DNA from: Liolophura sinensis | Lineage: Eukaryota; Mollusca; Polyplacophora; Chitonida; Chitonidae | Length of the DNA stretch: 64,000 bases | Assembly (NCBI RefSeq): GCF_032854445.1 | Contig: NC_088298.1 | Coordinates: 14,311,504 to 14,375,503 of the forward strand | Reading direction: 5' to 3' | Shown here: positions 34,881 through 45,900 of the stretch, in pieces | How the letters are laid out: every line of letters starts with the position of its first letter | Numbering within the stretch: the stretch's first letter is position 1 | The notes under the pieces: model-generated | Databases searched by the model: none | What the model was told of the DNA's origin: nothing | The model's input: the letters and a program-made list of their open reading frames with translations, nothing else | Position numbers and translations under genes: made by a program

Positions 34881-35450
34881 GAAGACATGCATATATAAGG
34901 ATTTTGACGATCCCTACTAGTAGATTCTTCATTCCATTTTGTAAAATTTTACAAATATTATAATTGTCCATCCAATCCGAGGAAACATTTACTGTGCATT
35001 TTAATTCACTGGAAAACAAAATTTCACAGAGCAATACCATTGCTCAAAAGCCTGATCACATGAGAAATTCTGTCGTTCGAACAAAAGCACAAATTTGTCC
35101 TGAATTTGAACCATTAAATGATTCAGGAAATTTATAGGCCACAAGCATTCATCAAGTAAAGGGAAAAATGGATATCTAAACAGTTAGGGCTTGAACTGTC
35201 CTGATAACCATACACGCATTCACAACAAATTTGAAATAAAGTTTAAGATTACCATTCCTTACATGTACATCATCCACACAAATTTCTCGGAACAACACGC
35301 ACACATGTATAGACACAGAGAATCCCAGAATCCTTTAAACCTAAATGTACATGAAATAAACAATGATCTATGTGATGATCAGCACGGCTAATTCAATCAT
35401 CAAAGCTACAAACATGACTGGTATGTGTATATGTACACCAGGCACTACAA

Positions 35451-35705
35451 AAACCTGAAAACTGTTGAGAAATCAGTGGGGATGACTTGTCCAATCTTTG
35501 TCAATCTCCTTATTCCATTATATATGCTGTATTCTGCCTATCCTTGCTGTTAACTCTCTCTGATGATATAGTTTTCAGAAACCTGAAAACTGTTGAGAAA
35601 TCAGTGGTGATGACTGTCTAATCTTTGTCAATCTCCTTATTCCGTGATGTATGCTGTACTCCTTCTATCCTTGCTGATAATTCTCTCTGACGACATAGTT
35701 TTCAA
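35451..35705. repeat. 128-bp tandem duplication
   Basis: Two copies beginning AAACCTGAAAACTGTTGAGA at 35451 and 35579, including GTCAATCTCCTTATTCC and TATGCTGTA, with about ten differences. Confidence 0.88.
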
Positions 35706-36959
35706 ACGCAGAAAGTTTCTGAACTGATATGTGCTTTACCACATCCAAACACATACTTGTACATGTATAAAATGAAACCATTTGAGGCAGTTAAAGAAGT
35801 GAACATTGTCAAGCCTACATCTGTGGGGGTTAAAGAAGGCGTGGATTGCTGTTTGTCACCTGAGGTAACTATATACAAAGTGTAAAGCTGGCAAGCTTTA
35901 TATATTTATGGGGAAATAATTGAACTTCATTGAAATGCAGGCCAAACAAATCCATTTTTAACTGTGCAGGCCAGTTAGTGAATACAATCCAGTTCTGTGG
36001 TCTGCTTTAAGGCATGTGATTTTGTTAATGTTTCAATAGATTTGCACGTGAATAGGTTAAATGAAATAAAAATCTCGCCAGGGTAATAAAAGTGTGGACC
36101 TGCAGACAAATTCTACAGCAGGCTTCCCTGGCCATTTTAAAGTAATGTTTTAATGCCAATAGCACAGGTAATTTTGGCAACTAAGTCAGTTGGGAACAGT
36201 GTTTTCTTTAATTTTCTGGGGTAGTTCTGTAGCTCATGACACATAAAGTTACATGGAGACACACAAAAGAACATATATCATACAATATCACAGATTTTGT
36301 AATACTGCTTGGATTAAGCTTTATTCAGTTCAGATATGGTACTTGAAGTTAAAGTTCAATGTAACATCACAAAACACACTTCTGTCTTCAATACTAATAC
36401 CTTGGTGGTCAAGGGGTGGGGCTTGTGCCTGCGTTGTTACTGTAGTCAATGTCTGAATGACAGGTGTCCAGTGACACACTTGTGATTAATCATCAAGTAA
36501 ACATAACAACCGCCTGTCTGAAGTACTCTAGGATTATAATGTTAATGGACACACTTTTACTACCAAGCAACACCGACTACCATACAGTTCCTAAATAGTG
36601 AACAAATTTGAAATTTGCTCAGTATGTCTTGAGTTCATTGATTTTATTTATACAAACAAACTTTCACTGTAACCTAACTCCTGATGAATATCACCACACC
36701 TTTGCATGATTGCTTACCTGCAATATACTGAAATTTCTACAAATATTAAAAAAAAAAAAACCCAAAAATTAAAGACGTAAGTACATACATGTACTAGCCT
36801 GTACTTTTGTGCTCCATCTGGTAATGGCGAGGGAATGATTTAAAACTTCCTGATTGCAGACCATCACCAAAGTGTAATGAACCAATAATGCCAGCGAAAA
36901 ACATATCCTCCAGGGTGGACTGCAAAATAGGACTGAAAATTTATGTTTGATTAACATAC

Positions 36960-37100
36960 CTCTACAGCCTCTTTCATGTCGAAATCTGGAAGAGGTGTTT
37001 TTTCCCTTCCTTCCTCTCGACTCAATGAGGACCCTTCCGCATTGGAGACCTGTGATCTTCTAGTGAAGACATCTTCTGGGAAAGACTCTTCCATGTACTC
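36960..37100 (-). CDS. KIAA2012: KIAA2012-like exon 7
   Basis: Acceptor TTTCTGAAG|GAGTAC and donor GTAGAG|GTATGT. 47 codons, phase 0-0, EYMEESFPEDVFTRRSQVS to FDMKEAVE. Charged and Ser-rich with no recognisable domain. Confidence 0.78.
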
Positions 37101-39111
37101 CTTCAGAAAGTAAAACACACAAATACAGGTCTCCATCCTGAATACCTAACAACTGTATACACATAACATCATCTAATTAAACCACTCATAAATGCCTTCC
37201 ATGGCTAACTTCCCCATTTTCCCTGATTTCTGAGGGCTCTATTGATTTAGAAAGGTGTTTTGAGATTTACTTGAAACAATGGGAATATATTCTACTGGAA
37301 ACTTGCAGCCTTCAGCACCAAGAATAATATTTTTCTGACATTTATTTGCCTCTAAAAATGCACTTCTGTCGGCGAAATTTTTAAGTCATTTGTGTATATT
37401 ACCTCCATCAATTTTTTTAAGAAGTTTCTTAATTGGTACATAAAATTTTGCCATGCTTTTTGTCCTGTTTCTAATTGTGGTATGTAAATCTGGTAAGACC
37501 CCTTTTAATATACATGCCCGACATACTGATTGTAAATGTATTTGAACTGAGTAGTTCTCTGTATGTGCAATGCTAATTAATGCTCCTTAATTAGTTCTTT
37601 TCAAGGAATACGGATTTTATGGATTATATCCTACTACCACATTTCAAATAAAGAAAAAAGGTATGTTGATGTCAAATAGAGCAATATGGGGATAATACAC
37701 AAGTCTATCTTAATCCCAAGTACTAAGTACAAAATAGCTAAAATTCTTTTGATGCCAACATTTGAAAAGTTGAAATATTTGTTTGATAGTTTTTAAAGCT
37801 GAGCATCTCAACTGGAAGATACTGCTGGAGCAGTCATAGCTGGATTTGAAGTCTCAACATCTTTGGTCCAGGCTTTGAATGATGCCAAGAGCAAGCGTTT
37901 TCACCTTCTGAGTTAGCAAGAGCCCCTTGAAATTTTGAACTAAATATATTACAAAACAATTGCACTATTCAACTTGAAAGATGATGAAAGATTTAAAAAA
38001 TAATTCACTGCAAGCCAAAATTTTACAGAATATCTACGACAAAAATAAGCAAACTATTAAATGATCAAACTTTTCATACCTGTTGTTTTTGGAGGCATGA
38101 TGGATAGCACTCTTGACTAGAAGTTCTGTCAAGACTTCTTCCTGTTTGTTCCGCTCTAATTCATTGTACTGGACTTCACTCAAAACCCCGTGTTTTGATT
38201 GGACGACTTTAATTTTCCCAAGTGACTCAGTTTGTGGCATGTGAACAATTGGTTTTGATTGACCCTCTTCCCTTCTTGCACCTGACTGGTCTTCTTTTTC
38301 ACTACTCACAGCTAGAAACGACAAGTTTAAGACACAGCCTATAAATAATATACTGTATGACAGAGGAAATGTTTATTTACTTGACTGGTTTATGGTGGAG
38401 CTACCTGTAGCTAACAAACATCACACTGACAAGTCTGACAACTTCCTAACATGAGCCTGCAGCCAAGCTAAGTAAAGCTGAACTCTAATTACCCTAATTC
38501 CTCGACCTTTCTGCATATGAAACAGCAACAATCAGTGTAATTTATGCACATTTTTTATTTGATTTTGGAGACAAAACTACATTGGTTGGATTGGCCAATT
38601 TCAGGGCTTCAGAAAAAGTATAATTTTATCACTCAACACAGAAAAATGCCTTCAGAACATGCTTAAATAAACACCTTGCAAACATGCAAAAGGTTGAATA
38701 TTGACAGCACTAAATTGATATCAGTGGTAAAAATGAAGGAAAAGCAAAGTATGAAGTTTATGTAAGCTTGACTGAAAACTGTAACCAAAGCTAACTTACT
38801 TTTTAAGACAGAATATAATGTAGTTAAACTTTTGATTCCTATAAATTAGCAAGTCATATTAAGAATGTTGGATCTCTGTAATGCTTAACCCAGTCTTGTA
38901 CTTTTATTCTACCCCTTTGTTCAAACATTTACTGGTGCAATGTCTACCTGTGCACAAAAAAAGGGCTAGAGCAAGAAACATGTAGACAGACTGACTGACA
39001 GACAGCAGTTACTTTAATATATAGCCTGACAATTAAAAAGGTCTGCTTTTGCAACATTTTTACATACATGTACAGATAATTAGGTACAACCAAATTCCAT
39101 CTGGAACTCAC
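37101..39111. other. Introns between exons 7, 6 and 5
   Basis: Only a dispersed repeat at about 38604-38700 (ATGCCTTCAGAACATGCTTA, GCAAACATGCAAAAGGT), similar to 2918-3020. No exon found at 37101-38079, which leaves the phase break at exon 6 unexplained by a missing exon. Confidence 0.45.
38080..38311 (-). CDS. KIAA2012: KIAA2012-like exon 6
   Basis: Acceptor CGTTTCTAG|CTGTGAG and donor AACAACAG|GTATGA. It enters in phase 1 and reads SVSSEKEDQSGARREE, then KIKVVQSKHGVLSEVQYNE, ending LLVKSAIHHASKNN. It leaves in phase 2 although the next exon needs phase 0. One more A in the five-base A run (T run at 38086-38090) would give ASKKQQ and restore phase 0. Confidence 0.82.
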
Positions 39112-39289
39112 ATTGCTCTGACTGTGGTCGAATGCGGTAGAACGTGTAGCCAGACAGTGAGCCAGGGGAGAGCAGCATGGTTCGCAGTAGCCGGTAGGGG
39201 GCGGGGGCAATTGGAGAGGTCGTCATAGAGGCGCACGCGTTTGTTTGGTATAAAGCTGACCTGCTGTATTGATCCCTCTGTCATGTAAC
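39112..39289 (-). CDS. KIAA2012: KIAA2012-like exon 5, frame broken by one base
   Basis: Acceptor CATTTCCAG|GTTACATG and donor GAGCAAT|GTGAGT. Entering in phase 1 it reads GYMTEGSIQQVSFIPNKRV then LYDDLSNCP, then loses the frame at two adjacent five-base G runs (39197-39201 and 39203-39207, C on the coding strand). Dropping one base continues as PYRLLRTMLLSPGSLSGYTF to RPQSEQ and leaves in phase 1, as the next exon requires. A one-base insertion, real or in the assembly, is the simplest reading. The acceptor lies at the edge of a tandem repeat that copies it. Confidence 0.8.
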
Positions 39290-39645
39290 CTGGAAATGAA
39301 ATATTAGAAAATATTACTGATAGTTAGAAACCAGGACAAGAAAGGCAGGGAGAAATGATATAGCATTTCTCTGTCATGTAACCTGGAAATGAAATATTAG
39401 AAAATATTACTGATAGTTAGAAACCAGGACAAGAAAGGCAGGGAGAAATGAATATAGCATTTCTCTGTCATGTAACCTGGAATGAAATATTAGAAAATAT
39501 TACTGATAGTTAGAAACCAGGACAAGAAAGGCAGGGAGAAATGAATATAGCATTTCTCTGTCATGTAACCTGGAAATGAAATAATAGAAAATATTACTGA
39601 TAGTTAGAAACCAGGACAAGAAAGCCAAGGTGAAATATGAAAGAC
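39276..39645. repeat. 93-bp repeat, four units, carrying a 3' splice site
   Basis: Units start CTCTGTCATGTAACCTGGAA at 39276, 39369, 39463 and 39556. On the minus strand each gives ATTTCATTTCCAG|GTTACATGACAGAG, i.e. the acceptor of exon 5 and its first 14 exonic bases. Copy three lacks one base in the pyrimidine tract. Use of an upstream acceptor would read TAA within about 20 codons, so only the innermost one is productive. Confidence 0.93.
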
Positions 39646-41283
39646 CAGCGCTCCATGAAATTCAATAATGATGATTTATGTCCTTTCTATGTAAATATCT
39701 GCACATGAATAAACGAATGAACAGGGTAGAACACCACATGAGCACCACATGAATAGGGCTGAGCACCATATGAACAGGGTTAACACCACATGAACAGGGC
39801 TGAGCACCACATGAATAGGGCTGAGCACCACATGAACAGGGCTGAACACCACGTGAACAAGGTTGAGCACCACATGAACAGGGTTGAGCACCACATGAAC
39901 AGGGATGAACACCACATGAACAGGGCTGAGCACCACATGAACAGGGTTGAGCACCATATGAACAGGGATGAACACCACATGAGCACCACTTGAACACGGT
40001 TGCACCACATGAACAGGGTTGAACACCACTTGAACAGGGCTGAGCACCACATGAACAGGGTTAACACCACATGAACAGGGTTAACACCACATTAACAGGT
40101 TGAGCACCACATGAACAGGCTGAGCACCACATGAACAGGTTGAGCACCACATGAACAGGGTTGAGCATCACATGAACAGGGTTGAGCACTAAATCAACAG
40201 GATTGAACACCACATGAACAGGGCTGAACATCACATGAACAGGGCTCAGTACCACATGAACAGGGCTGAACATCACATGAACAGGGCTCAGTACCACACG
40301 AACAGGGCTCAGTACCACATGAACAGGGCTGAACATCACATGAACAGCGTTGAGCACCACATGAACACAGCTGAACATCACATGAACAGGGCTGAACACT
40401 ACATGAACAGGGATGAACACCACATTCACAGTATTGCAACCATATCATGTCAGAACCAGGAAACCATTTTCTTACAACCCGAGAATCAGAGTCAAAATAA
40501 GATGTTTTTGCAGGCCAGTACAGAATTTAATATTGTAAAAAATTGTAACAATCAGAAAAAATCATACAAAATAAAACTATTTTCAGTGGACTTTTTTTGT
40601 TTTTTACTTCAATTCAAAAGCAACTGTGAGCAAAGTGTGCTCACAATGAAAACATGAAGCTGCTGCTGTGCATGTTGTCAAGGCTGAAATGATTCCATGT
40701 TGTTGTTAAACTGTGGGGTTTGCATTACCACTGCGTCATTCTTGAGCACAGCGCTCAATGCCAAATAAATAAATAAATAAATCTGAGACCAAGGACCATA
40801 ACAGAAATCACACCACTCATATGTGCATGTGTAACCTAGCAGGTAGATTTGTCTCCCAACAATAACCAGGTAATGAAGCACAGGTGTATTTTGTCTATCT
40901 TTAGACCTTAACTACATCTGTATATCTGAATATTGATGGTACTGATTCAGGCAAGCTTTATATAGTCCACAGGCCTGTAGGGCTCCATACAGGTAATGCC
41001 TTACAGTACATTACGTAACATCATATTGAATTCTACCTACCCAATATGCATACATGTTAACACATTAACAATTTGCTTGTTGTTGCTACAATGTACATGT
41101 ACTTTTACTGCATTTGATTGTCAGCAAATTTGCATGAAAAAAATGCATTTTTTAAAGGGCAAATAAAGGTCATGAAATATAATTTTTTCTACTGAATCTG
41201 AACTTTTTTACATTTATCACTACATTTATACCTTTCACACAAACTCTTAAATGTATGTCAACAAAAATGTTATAAACCCTGAC
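39290..41283. other. Intron between exons 5 and 4
   Basis: Holds the 93-bp acceptor repeat, the 21-bp minisatellite and a SINE tail fragment at about 40735-40785. 40800-41280 shows nothing. Confidence 0.5.
39716..40432. repeat. 21-bp minisatellite
   Basis: About 34 units of CACCACATGAACAGGGCTGA plus G, with 20- and 22-bp variants. Open frames on both strands (NRAEHHM; CSCGAQP types) come from the repeat. Confidence 0.93.
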
Positions 41284-41440
41284 CTTTATCGAGAAGTTTA
41301 TGGAGCAGGGCGTCATCCCACGACTGTGTCCACGTTGACAGGTAACGTTTGGCCGAAAACCCTGGCCGAATTCTGCGAGTCTCTCGATACCACCTGCGAG
41401 GGTGGACAAATCCCAGGTACATACCATCAGCATTCTCATC
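41284..41440 (-). CDS. KIAA2012: KIAA2012-like exon 4
   Basis: Acceptor GTCTTTGTCAG|GATGAG and donor GATAAAG|GTCAGG (a weak donor). 52 codons plus one base, phase 0-1. It encodes DENADGMYLGFVHPRRWY and RPGFSAKRYLSTWT, ending LLHKLLDK. The xPGxSAKRYL motif is shared with the vertebrate family as I recall it. A longer open frame overlaps here on the same strand in another phase and is not the gene. Confidence 0.88.
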
Positions 41441-42322
41441 CTGACAAAGACAAAAACACAGGCAGTAATCATTTACTTATTTCACTTTTGTTTAATGTCA
41501 TACTCAAGAATTTTTCACCTGTATAATGACGACTGTCATTTTAATTGGTGGAGGAAACGGAAGCGCCCGTGTTAAACCATCGACCTCTGGTAAATTACTG
41601 ATGAGTTTTCAGAATGGCAGGCTATCTTGCAAATGGCCCCACAACAACTCTCTATAAATTCCCTGTGTTAAGGTGAACACGCACTAGCCCAGCACACATG
41701 GACAAAACAAAACATGGGTTCTTGAAAACCCTAGAAACAAAAATTCCTTAAAATTTATGCCTCTGTGGGAACACAAATTCTGGACACCGGATCTGGATCC
41801 AAAGATTCACCTTGTTTAATTTTTGGAGACAAAAAGTCAAGAAACAACTGTGCCAGGGAACAGCATGTCAAAACTTTCGATGACAATATTTGCATCCTGT
41901 GAAGTTAAAATTGAGATAAGATGTAAAAATTTGATGATGATCATGAGTCAGAAAATGGAGCAGGCATGTTTTCATTTTATCACGCCATTATTAACACTTT
42001 GAGGCCATTATTCACATTATCAGGAAATCACTCAAATTATGAGAACATTATTTACATTATGTGGAAATCATTCACATTAAGAGGCCATTATTCACATTAT
42101 CAGAACATTATTTACATTATGTGGAAATCATTCACATTAAGAGGCCATTATTCACATTATCAGAACATTATTTACATTAGGAGGCAATCATTCATATCAT
42201 AAGGACATTATTGATATTGGAAGAAATTATTCACATTATGAGGAAATTATACACATCAGTTCATTATTCAGTTTCTGACAAAATTGGTGAGATAAAAAGG
42301 AAAAATGTAATATTACAGTTAC
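41441..42322. other. Intron between exons 4 and 3
   Basis: Minus-oriented SINE fragment at about 41482-41660 (ATACTCAAGAATTTTTCACC, GTGGAGGAAAC) and a repeat at 41982-42245 of about 60 bp built from ~20-bp ATTCACATTATGAG-like subunits. Confidence 0.6.
41982..42245. repeat. 60-bp repeat with 20-bp subunits
   Basis: Subunits CATTATTCACATTATCAGAA, CATTATTTACATTATGTGGA and AATCATTCACATTAAGAGGC recur in that order. Confidence 0.85.
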
Positions 42323-42640
42323 CTTTCCATACGATAAAATTGATTTGGCCAAGTCATCAACTGTCCGTAGATCAAAGTCATCCATACTGTGTGTCACAAG
42401 ATGCTGTTTTCTGTCCTGCATATTTCGTGGAGTTGTTTTTGTCGCCAGATCTTCTGAGAATAGCAACAAGGCACCCTTTCTCGTTGTAAAAGTTTTGGGT
42501 ACATGTACATAGGCTAGGTTTTCGGCTTTAGCATAGTCAAAGTGTTTTTCCAGCGTTTTACTGAAAGCCTGTCGCTGTTGCTGGGGTATAGCTGGGAGGC
42601 GTAACATTCGCTCTGGGTTGTTGGCCCAGTTAAAATAGTC
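42323..42640 (-). CDS. KIAA2012: KIAA2012-like exon 3
   Basis: Acceptor GTGTATTTTAG|GACTAT and donor GGAAAG|GTAACT. 106 codons, phase 0-0, beginning DYFNWANNPERM and ending SILSYGK. It holds the best conserved motif, PKTFTTRKGALLLFSEDLA, and FDLRTVDDLAKSILSYG, which corresponds to a similar segment in the vertebrate protein as I recall it. This is the strongest single exon for homology. Confidence 0.9.
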
Positions 42641-43238
42641 CTAAAATACACAAAGAGGTGGAAGAACAAAATATGGTTACTCATTCGCACTGCTTCTCAA
42701 GTACATATACATATATCACTATGCAGTTAACATCATGTAAAAGATGATTAGATTTGATATTGTTTTTTTTCCCTTTAACACCATACTCAAGAATTTTTCA
42801 ATTATAAGATGATGGTCAGTTTAATGGGTCAAGGAAACCAGAGTTCCCATCATGAACCACTGGCTAGTTAATCAGGAACTTTCCCATGTGTCACAGTGTG
42901 ATCTACCTACAGGTATGTACACAATATTGCAGGTGGAATTAAAACAAGTGGTCTTCAACAAAACTGACACTGTGTAAAGGGCAACATTGTTACACTGTAA
43001 GCATTGTTTAAGAAACTGTGAACAGAAAAACTAACAAGTGCAATATAAAATTTACAAGAAATATTGTCAGTACGGTAATATAATCATAGTTTACATGCAG
43101 ACTAGCTCATGTTTAACTTCACACAATTGCACACTACCATACCAGACCCTATACATCAACCTGATGGTAACTCTTAACAAAGATAAATCATTTTGCTACC
43201 ACAATGTGGTAACTCAGGGAGAAGAGAAAACTTCCTAC
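42641..43238. other. Intron between exons 3 and 2
   Basis: Minus-oriented SINE fragment at 42768-42900 (CCATACTCAAGAATTTTTCA, GTCAAGGAAACC); otherwise nothing. Confidence 0.5.
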
Positions 43239-43347
43239 CTCTGGTTCAAATACAACCTCGACTTTTTCATGGCCATTTCTAGACACTTCGCCGATTCCCC
43301 TGCTGAGCAGCGATAAGTTCAAAGCACTGCCCCCTGACATGGCTGGT
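43239..43347 (-). CDS. KIAA2012: KIAA2012-like exon 2 (first coding exon)
   Basis: Acceptor TTTTTTCAG|ACCAGCC at 43347 and donor CCAGAG|GTAGGA at 43239. The start codon is at 43340-43338, seven bases into the exon. It encodes 34 residues, MSGGSALNLSLLSRG to VEVVFEPE, and ends in phase 0. LSLLSRG and VEVxFEPE are the start of the family as I remember it, which supports this ATG. Confidence 0.88.
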
Positions 43348-44037
43348 CTGAAAAAACAGAAAGTATATTGTAGAGTCTCGATGAGTTAATAAGCTTTTAT
43401 ATTTGCATAGGGTACAGTACAGAAATTATGGTAAATATCCTAACATTTTGTATTGCAGAGAGATGATTGTTTGTCTAGATGCAAATATATGTCATAATAG
43501 AATACTTTTGGTGCTGAAATTTACAATTTTCCAGTCAGATATCACCCAATGTTCACAGCAAGCCTCAAAACAGCTTTTTAAGACCAACAGAAACTGGGCA
43601 GAATCTGGGCCCAGCTTCACAAATATAATAATAGTCCATAGTTATAAATATGACACAGGAAGAAAAAAAATGTGGAAGAGCATACAGCAGAATACCACAG
43701 GAACATGACAAAGCAGTTTACGATACTTTTTTATTCTACGTTTGTCGTACAATATCTTGTACATCACTATTACCGTACCACTTTCCTTTTTGTGCAATTA
43801 TCGTACCTGTACAACATCTTTGTGAAACTAGGCCCTGGTAAAATGTGGAAACTAATGATGGACGAAATTTTATGTCATTACCACCTATTCATAGATGCTA
43901 AATCGGAAGCAGAGCTCTGCTGAGGCCATCAACTACACACTAGAATGAATGAATGATTATGGTTTGACGCCACAGGGGAAGTATTTTAGCCATATTGTGG
44001 CGAAACTACAAACATGTCTAAAATAAATAAGTCCACT

Positions 44038-44206
44038 GAATGCTGGCTTAATTTCCAGTCGTACCTGGGAAGATCTGGCAGAAAACTGCAAATGGTCGTG
44101 GGTTTTCCTGAACCTGGTCTGCTCCCACTACAATACTTGACGCTGTTATACAAGTGAAATATTCTTCACTATGACATAAAACTCTGATCAAATAAATAAA
44201 TAAATT
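44038..44206 (+). repeat. SINE family 2, diverged copy
   Basis: Core CAGAAAACTGCAAATGGTCG, tail ATATTCTTCACTATGACATA and (AAAT)n. Confidence 0.65.
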
Positions 44207-45347
44207 GCTGCACTGCAGGCCTTTAGATTACAGACTAATGGTGTACCCAAAATAAATATGCCCAAAATAATGTCCCCAAAATAACCATTCATACTAATAC
44301 AGCTAAATGATTTGATAAACTAAACTGATGATGTTCTAGACAGGGTTTGAAAATCAGTGCAAAAGTCTTAGTCGCTCTGTGTACACACAGAGCAAATCAA
44401 TTTACCCTCAGCAGCATACAATTTTTGACCTTGTTAAAGCAGCTGTCAGAAAGGTATGAGTTGACATAGCATTGGTCTCTGACTGACTGAAACAGTCATG
44501 TGATCACTCCTGATACAATCTGTGTGCCTCAGTCAGTGACATCAGGCAATTTACCCCAGGTCAGTGGTTGACAACAGAGAAGGGTTAAGGGTCTCCTGAT
44601 GTCAGATATCTGCAAAATTTGTTTTTGACCATATCTTGGTTTATATTAAACATAGCCCAGCAACAGACGACTCAAAACAAATTATGGTTATTAAACTTTG
44701 AACATAAAGATAACATAAAATACCACCAGTAATTAAGATTAATCTAATTATGCTCAAAGACAATGGCACAAACCAAAACATGCATATCTCTTTGTATTTC
44801 TCATATACATGTATTAACAAAACAAGCATGTAAATCAACTGTCATGTGGTAATGTAGGGCACCCCATGTTTGCTTTTTCAAAATATCATATTTTATTTTA
44901 CTAAATAGTTAAAAAAATTTAACCAACATAAATCATGCACTTATTAGATTATTTATTTGACACTGATATTGTCTGAAAGTTTCGAAAATGTGGGCAGGGT
45001 ACCCTAGAGTGATGTATAAAGCTTGTTTTGTGTAACAGTCTGCATCATTAAGTTTAAAATTTATGAAGTGACATGAACTGTATACTCTGAGGTGTTCTGA
45101 GGATTTTATTTTTAAGGGTTGGTGCTTGTGCTGCGCAAAATAGGGACAAAGGCGCAGTCAAACACAGATGTCAAAATTACCTTTGGCAAAAGTGACAGTG
45201 GATTATCATGTCATATGTGACAGTGACAGCTTTTAACGAAATTGGTTTGATGATATTATGTCCATATCATCTCCACAACACACCATGTATATGTCCGGTC
45301 ATGTAGCCCTAAACACTAACTTGATTGTTATTAGGCACGTTAAAGTA

Positions 45348-45453
45348 GTTCAGTTAAATTAAACGTTGAGTTTTATTTCCAAACAATTTCTGATATTTAA
45401 TTAAAATATCAGAAAATGTTGAAAATAGATCTCAATGTTTAATTTAACTGAAC
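45348..45453. mobile_element. Short foldback element (106 bp)
   Basis: GTTCAGTTAAATTAAACGTTGAG.. folds back on ..CTCAATGTTTAATTTAACTGAAC, centred near 45400 at CTGATATTTAATTAAAATATCAG. The arms match the ends of the element at 49888-50668. Confidence 0.75.
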
Positions 45454-45777
45454 CAAGGTTAAAGACAACTTTTAAGTTAAATGAAATCGGCTTAGAAACA
45501 TGGGGTGAAATGACCAACCCCAAAATATCCTTCCTGACTAGAACTTCGGAATGACCACAAACTTTTGTTTAGTTAAGAAATAAGAAACTGACAGCATCGA
45601 AATCTACACGGAAACGTTCTCAGAACTTTGAAGTAATTTGATGGTTGTTGTTGTTATCACTAAAATCTTATATCCGATAACCATAATCACTGTTTCACTA
45701 ATAAAGCCTTTATTACAGCTTTATACGCAAGACGTATAAACAGGTTTTTAAAAGGCAGTGCAGTTTTTAACACTTAC

Positions 45778-45900
45778 GATGTGTTCAGCTAGGAGATTGT
45801 CACGGGAAGACGGATGTTGTTGACACTTCAGTATCCGTGGTTTACACGCTGTGCCTCCGCCATGTTGTTTTCGGTTGCCCGGAGAAAGTGACGTCACCGT
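45778..45900 (-). other. KIAA2012: Noncoding first exon of the KIAA2012-like gene
   Basis: Read leftward, the sequence ends at a strong donor, ACATC|GTAAGT, at 45778/45777. It carries CAACATGGCGGAGGC (ATG at 45863-45861), a YY1-type initiator-region motif, and that ATG opens an 11-codon upstream ORF that stops before the donor. The main ATG is in the next exon at 43340. The transcription start is inferred to lie just left of the CRE at 45889; its exact position is not visible. Confidence 0.55.
45889..45896. promoter_or_regulatory. CRE palindrome, KIAA2012-like promoter
   Basis: Perfect TGACGTCA just upstream of the inferred first exon of the minus-strand gene; the consensus site of CREB/ATF factors. 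GGTTGCC at 45872 nearby is half an RFX site, but its partner half is poor. Confidence 0.6.

Larger units (their letters stand above)
25573..36959. other. Giant intron between possible exon 8 and exon 7
   Basis: About 11.4 kb with no supportable exon. It carries a 26-bp repeat (26205-26425), a second repeat (26446-26590), a MITE (28638-28986), the 63-bp satellite (30240-34880) and a 128-bp duplication (35451-35705). 36000-36950 shows nothing. Confidence 0.55.
43348..45777. other. Intron 1 of the KIAA2012-like gene
   Basis: Contains a minus-oriented repeat tail at 43943-44020 (GAATGAATGAATGATTATGG), a SINE at 44038-44206 and the foldback element at 45348-45453. Confidence 0.5.
1392..45900 (-). 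other. KIAA2012: KIAA2012-like gene (whole locus, 24 exon calls)
   Basis: Multi-exon minus-strand gene, about 1,450 codons modelled, 3' end not found. Exons 1-4 encode the conserved part: LSLLSRG, VEVVFEPE, DYFNW, PKTFTTRKGALLLF (about residues 81-94), RPGFSAKRYL and PYRLLRTMLLSPG, in the order I remember for the human KIAA2012 N-terminus (from memory, no search). The rest is low-complexity, Ser/Pro/Glu/Lys-rich and probably disordered. The family has no established biochemical role known to me. Phases from coding exon 1 on are 0-0, 0-0, 0-1, (1-1), (1-0), 0-0, 0-0?, 0-1, eight 1-1 exons, 1-0, 0-1, 1-1, 1-0, 0-1, 1-1, (1-0), 0-0; brackets mark exons needing one base of correction. A spliced transcript would settle the model. 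Confidence 0.85.

Noticed and set aside
31936-35040. Open frames of 328-344 codons (minus) and up to 229 codons (plus)
   Set aside because: Both strands of the 63-bp satellite are open because the unit is divisible by three and lacks stops. No splice or start context, and frames end wherever a unit mutates.
37830-37960. Possible small exon between exons 7 and 6
   Set aside because: Candidate acceptor TTTAG and donor AAG|GTGAAA give 35 bp, which does not repair the phase (a length of 1 modulo 3 is needed).
39662-40657. Cys-rich and Asn/His-rich repeat ORFs on both strands
   Set aside because: Generated by the 21-bp minisatellite; all frames are open for the same reason.
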